Below, piece after piece: positions 7,343-10,054 of a DNA stretch of 10,054 nt. The notes under the pieces were generated by a model. That model ran no database searches, was not told the origin of the DNA, and saw only the letters and a program-made list of their open reading frames with translations. A program made the position numbers and the translations under genes. Each line of letters starts with the position of its first letter. Position 1 is the first letter of the stretch. Origin of the DNA: an uncultured Collinsella sp. (GTDB lineage: Bacteria; Actinomycetota; Coriobacteriia; Coriobacteriales; Coriobacteriaceae). The stretch spans positions 1-10,054 of the forward strand of contig CABUWA010000070.1 of assembly GCA_902495085.1 (NCBI GenBank), written 5' to 3'.

Positions 7343-8460
7343 TGCCGCTAGAATCGACAACGCTTATCAGCGTCATCATCCCGGCTTACCAAGCCGAGGG
7401 GACCATTGAGCGCGCCATTAGCAGCGTGCTATCCATACCTTATGAATCTATCGAGGTGATAGTGGTAGACGATGGCTCGACTGACGGCACGGCGGGAATT
7501 ATTGACGCCTTTGCCGCTGACGACCACCGTGTGCGGCTCGTCAGGCAGGAGAATCAAGGCAGGTCCGTCGCAAGGAATAAGGGCTTTTCTATCTCTCGAG
7601 GTGAGTGGGTTATGTTCCTGGACTCCGACGATTTCCTACTTCCCGAGGCATTTGATTCGATGCTTGAAAGGGCTGAGAATTCTGCCTCGTCTCTGGTAGT
7701 TTTCGGCATGAAGAGAAGCGACGGACTCGATCAGTTTGGCGGGCAAGCTGCTTGGGGGCCGTTGGAGAGTTCCGGCGGCGAGGTTGAGCTGTTAGCAGTT
7801 CGCGCTGAGGTGTTTGCCGCTGCGATGATTGGCGATGAGCGGTCTGCGTTTGTGAAAGAGCGATGGAAATACGAGTCGAACTCTTCCTGGTCACGCCTAT
7901 ACAGGCGCAAACAGGTGCTCTCCCTGGTCACGGAAAAGAACATCGGCTTCGGGCCGTTCCCCGATAGCATCAAGTTTTCCGAAGATAGGCTCTTCAACAT
8001 CGCATATCTCGAGGCGCTGGGGCAAGAGCTCGTCGAGTTCGTCCCCGAAGCGCTGTATTACTGGGACTTCGGAGAGTCCGGCACCTGTGCGTGCGTAAGT
8101 GCAGATGACGCTCAGACGCTGCCTGCGTTTCTCGGGAAGGTTGCCGTCCTGCGCGATTCCGGCTTTCTCGGAGAGCGGGAATACGATGCCGTATGCGCGC
8201 GGGAGTTCTTCGCTCAATTCCAACGCGCCGTTCGCGCTGATGCCATTCTTGGCGGAGTCTCAAGGGAACCTTTCTTAAAAGCTCTATCGGATCCGGCCAT
8301 GCGGGTGACGGTTGCCGCCATCCCCCCTGACTGCGCCGATGGCTCGCTTGTTTGGCGGTTCGCCGCCCGTCAGATTGGCTGTGGGCGCTTCGATTTTGCC
8401 TTCGACGTGTGCTCTCGCCTAATCGGAGCAAAATCCGTTATCAAGTCTATTTTGCACTAA
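7342..8460 (+). CDS. Glycosyltransferase family 2
   Basis: 372 residues. The N-terminal GT-A domain is classic: LISVIIPAYQAEGTIERAI (8-26), VVDDGSTDGT (41-50) for nucleotide binding, NQGRSVARNKG (71-81), and FLDSDD (92-97) containing the metal-binding DxD. FSEDRLFN (212-219) supplies the acidic pair often acting as base in EpsJ-like enzymes. The C-terminal 120 or so residues are less conserved. The start is ambiguous: ATG 7342 overlaps the preceding stop by one base (TGATG), and GTG 7339 is one codon upstream in frame. GGGG at 7327-7330 could serve either. The protein should be a cytoplasmic, inverting transferase that extends the repeat unit; its sugar donor cannot be read from sequence. It is followed after 18 bases by the flippase gene. 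Confidence 0.92.
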   Translation: MPLESTTLISVIIPAYQAEGTIERAISSVLSIPYESIEVIVVDDGSTDGTAGIIDAFAADDHRVRLVRQENQGRSVARNKGFSISRGEWVMFLDSDDFLLPEAFDSMLERAENSASSLVVFGMKRSDGLDQFGGQAAWGPLESSGGEVELLAVRAEVFAAAMIGDERSAFVKERWKYESNSSWSRLYRRKQVLSLVTEKNIGFGPFPDSIKFSEDRLFNIAYLEALGQELVEFVPEALYYWDFGESGTCACVSADDAQTLPAFLGKVAVLRDSGFLGEREYDAVCAREFFAQFQRAVRADAILGGVSREPFLKALSDPAMRVTVAAIPPDCADGSLVWRFAARQIGCGRFDFAFDVCSRLIGAKSVIKSILH

Positions 8461-8478
8461 TTTCGTCAGGATGAATGC

Positions 8479-9900
8479 ATGAAACCGTCTCTTGCTAAGA
8501 ACTCGATGTTCAATGTTGCCTATCAGCTTGTGCTTGTGCTCGTTCCGCTGATAAGCTCGATGTACGTGTCGCGCGTTGTTCTCCCCGACGCCCTGGGGGA
8601 GGTCTCGGTCGCGAACAATCTCGTCTCCTATTTCATCGCTCTTGCCCCCTTAGGCATCCCCGCCTACGGGGTTCGAGAGATCGCGAAGGCGGGTGACGAC
8701 AAATGCGCCCGCTCTGTTGTATTCTCCGAGCTTCTCATCATCAATTTCGTTTCGACCATCGTTTTCTTTGTTGCCTACGTAGTTTGTGTCGTCGTGATGT
8801 TCGGTACTACCGTTCCTGAGCTTTACCTTATCTTCGGTTCCCTCATCGTCGCGAACGCGCTTAATGTCGAGTGGTTCTTTCAGGGCACGGAACGCTACGA
8901 TTTCATCTCCATCAGGGGAACAGTCGTCAGGACGGTTTGCCTATTCCTCACGATGCTTTTGGTAAAAAGCCCCTCAGACGTTCTCATATACGCGGCTATC
9001 ACGTGCATAGGGACATTCGCGAATTATATCGTCAATGTTCTATGTCTTTGGAAGACTGTGGAATTTACCACCAATGGGGTTTCATTCTCCAAACATTTCC
9101 GTCCGGTAGCGGTCCTGGCGGGCACTAACGTACTCTTCAGCCTCTACACGAAGATAGACGTGACGATGATGGGTGTCCTTTGCACGAGCTCGATTGTCGC
9201 ATATTACACCTACGCATATAACGCTGAGGAAATTGCCAAGACACTCTGCGTCGCCATTACGAATGTCTATCTTCCTCGCTTGAGCTACGAGTTCAAGAAT
9301 GACGTGAAGGAGTTCTCTAGGCTCGTCCAACAGTCTATGGATCTCAACATCTTCATATCGCTCCCCATGTGCCTCGGCGTTTTCATCTTGGCGCCTAAGG
9401 TGGTCGTGACGTTGTTCGGCGATGCATTCGCCCCTGCTTCGCTGGCCTTGAGGCTTTTCGCGTTTCTTATATTTGCCAAGAGCATCGGGAATGTCATCTA
9501 CCAGACCACTATCGCAACGGGGAACGAGAGGTTTCAGCTCATCGCTTACACTCTCGGCGTTGTTGTCAACATTGTCTTGAACGCAGCATTAATTCCCTTT
9601 TTCGCACAGAACGGTGCCGTGATTGCCACGGTGGCAACTGAAGTAGCGCTAGACCTTGTCTTGTGGATGTGCCTGAGGAGTTACATGAAGTTCAGATTCA
9701 CATCACGTTTCGTACTTTCCACCCTAGTATCGCTTGGTGCGATGTGCGCCGTGGTCGTTGCCTGCGACATGCTTATTGCCTCCAGACTGCTGTGCATCGT
9801 TGTAGCCATTGCTCTTGCCGTGATCGTTTATGCGTGCGTGAACGTTCTTTTGAAGAATGAGGTTGCATTGATGTTTGTCAAAAATCTTTTCAGGAAATAA
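8479..9900 (+). CDS. wzx: Polysaccharide flippase, Wzx (MOP/MATE superfamily)
   Basis: 473 residues, the usual length for Wzx, with about 12-14 hydrophobic spans along its whole length. The N-terminus matches the family: NSMFNVAYQLVLVLVPLISS (8-27), YVSRVVLPDALGEVSVAN (29-46), then GIPAYGVREIAK (59-70). NVEWFFQGTERYDFISIR (129-146) is the conserved EWFFQG block of the RfbX group. It would move the undecaprenyl-linked repeat unit across the cytoplasmic membrane for the Wzy-type polymerase encoded upstream. ATG 8479 is preceded by TCAGG (8466-8470) at 8 bases. The gene follows the GT2 gene by 18 bases and is the last of the cluster; beyond it lies a gene on the opposite strand. Confidence 0.95.
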   Translation: MKPSLAKNSMFNVAYQLVLVLVPLISSMYVSRVVLPDALGEVSVANNLVSYFIALAPLGIPAYGVREIAKAGDDKCARSVVFSELLIINFVSTIVFFVAYVVCVVVMFGTTVPELYLIFGSLIVANALNVEWFFQGTERYDFISIRGTVVRTVCLFLTMLLVKSPSDVLIYAAITCIGTFANYIVNVLCLWKTVEFTTNGVSFSKHFRPVAVLAGTNVLFSLYTKIDVTMMGVLCTSSIVAYYTYAYNAEEIAKTLCVAITNVYLPRLSYEFKNDVKEFSRLVQQSMDLNIFISLPMCLGVFILAPKVVVTLFGDAFAPASLALRLFAFLIFAKSIGNVIYQTTIATGNERFQLIAYTLGVVVNIVLNAALIPFFAQNGAVIATVATEVALDLVLWMCLRSYMKFRFTSRFVLSTLVSLGAMCAVVVACDMLIASRLLCIVVAIALAVIVYACVNVLLKNEVALMFVKNLFRK

Positions 9901-9931
9901 CTTAATTAATTAACTAAAACCTAAATGGGAA
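9901..9931. other. AT-rich convergent intergenic spacer with a 12-bp palindrome
   Basis: This is the 31-bp gap between the wzx stop and the stop of the minus-strand gene. It contains TTAATTAATTAA (9902-9913), a perfect palindrome, in an otherwise AT-rich stretch. No GC-rich stem with a T run is seen on either strand, so a conventional terminator for these two converging genes is not evident here. It also marks the return from low to high GC. Confidence 0.6.
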
Positions 9932-10054
9932 TCATGCCGCGTCATCGAGCGACCACGCCTGGGCCTGGGTGCCGTTTGCCGCGTAGAGCCACACCTCGTT
10001 GCCCTCCCAGGCGCCGCGGGATCGCAGGTCCAGCGCGAGGCCGGAGGCGGACGA
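9932..10054 (-). CDS. C-terminal end of a ricin-B-like lectin-domain protein (5' part outside window)
   Basis: Reading the minus strand from the window edge gives 40 open codons ending in TGA (9934-9932). The peptide contains LALDLRSRG, GNEVWLYAANG and a terminal QAQAWSL. This spacing (LD-x-R/G, then N-x-V-x-L, then QxW) is the repeat unit of ricin-type beta-trefoil carbohydrate-binding domains (RicinB_lectin_2-like), which often occur at the C-terminus of secreted cell-wall or polysaccharide-active proteins in Actinomycetota. Composition is GC-rich with strong G/C third positions, like the rml genes and unlike wzx. Only one repeat can be seen, so the full protein (possibly a hydrolase or an adhesin) is unknown. 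It is convergent to wzx. Confidence 0.6.
   Translation of the reverse strand, partial: SSASGLALDLRSRGAWEGNEVWLYAANGTQAQAWSLDDAA

Noticed and set aside
8428..8455. Inverted repeat GCAAAAT / ATTTTGC at the end of the GT2 gene as a terminator
   Set aside because: The 7-bp stem is mostly A/T pairs with a 14-base loop and no T run, so it would be weak; the flippase gene follows within 18 bases in the same operon.
8471..8482. Three-codon ATG AAT GCA TGA just before wzx
   Set aside because: Its ATG directly abuts the purine site used for ATG 8479, so initiation there is unlikely; it is a chance occurrence.
1..10054. CRISPR arrays, tRNA or rRNA genes, insertion sequences
   Set aside because: No regularly spaced repeats, cloverleaf-like stretch, rRNA signature or transposase-like frame was seen on either strand by reading.

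Overview
The window is part of a surface-polysaccharide (capsule or O-antigen-like) biosynthesis locus. All of its genes lie on the + strand except a small fragment at the right end. The left end (1-1760) is GC-rich, roughly 65-70% in sampled lines. It carries dTDP-rhamnose genes: the 3' end of rmlB, then one gene in which RmlC (3,5-epimerase) and RmlD (4-reductase) are fused. This fusion, the high GC and the wording of the RmlC signatures fit a GC-rich Actinomycetota of the Bifidobacterium / Coriobacteriia (Collinsella, Olsenella) kind. I cannot settle the genus from sequence alone. A ricin-B-like C-terminus at the right edge leans slightly toward Coriobacteriia.

From about 1760 to 9900 the GC content is lower (about 45-55% for most genes, about 45% in the polymerase) and the genes are of the serotype-variable kind. 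In order they are: a GT-B-like glycosyltransferase (1757), a WbsX/GH99-like protein (2848), UDP-GlcNAc 2-epimerase WecB (3986), a multi-membrane-span EpsG/Wzy-type polymerase (5095), a GT4 glycosyltransferase (6260), a GT2 glycosyltransferase (7342) and a Wzx flippase (8479). Genes overlap by 1-10 bases or are separated by 1-34 bases, which suggests one operon read from upstream of the window. No internal promoter or strong terminator is evident.

Right of wzx there is a 31-bp AT-rich convergent spacer. After it GC jumps back up, and the C-terminal 40 codons of a minus-strand gene with a ricin-type lectin QxW motif run off the window edge.

Together the genes predict a Wzx/Wzy-dependent polymer. 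RmlB/RmlCD supply dTDP-L-rhamnose and WecB supplies UDP-ManNAc. Two or three glycosyltransferases, plus WbsX if it acts as a transferase, build a lipid-linked repeat unit, which Wzx flips and Wzy joins. The initiating sugar-phosphate transferase and chain-length regulators are not in this window and are expected upstream or elsewhere.

This is a recognisable type of locus. I see no clearly undescribed system. The points worth checking are the mosaic GC structure (including a step inside wecB), the unassigned first glycosyltransferase, the role of WbsX, the altered RmlC signature, and a perfect GC-rich hairpin near the 3' end of wzy.
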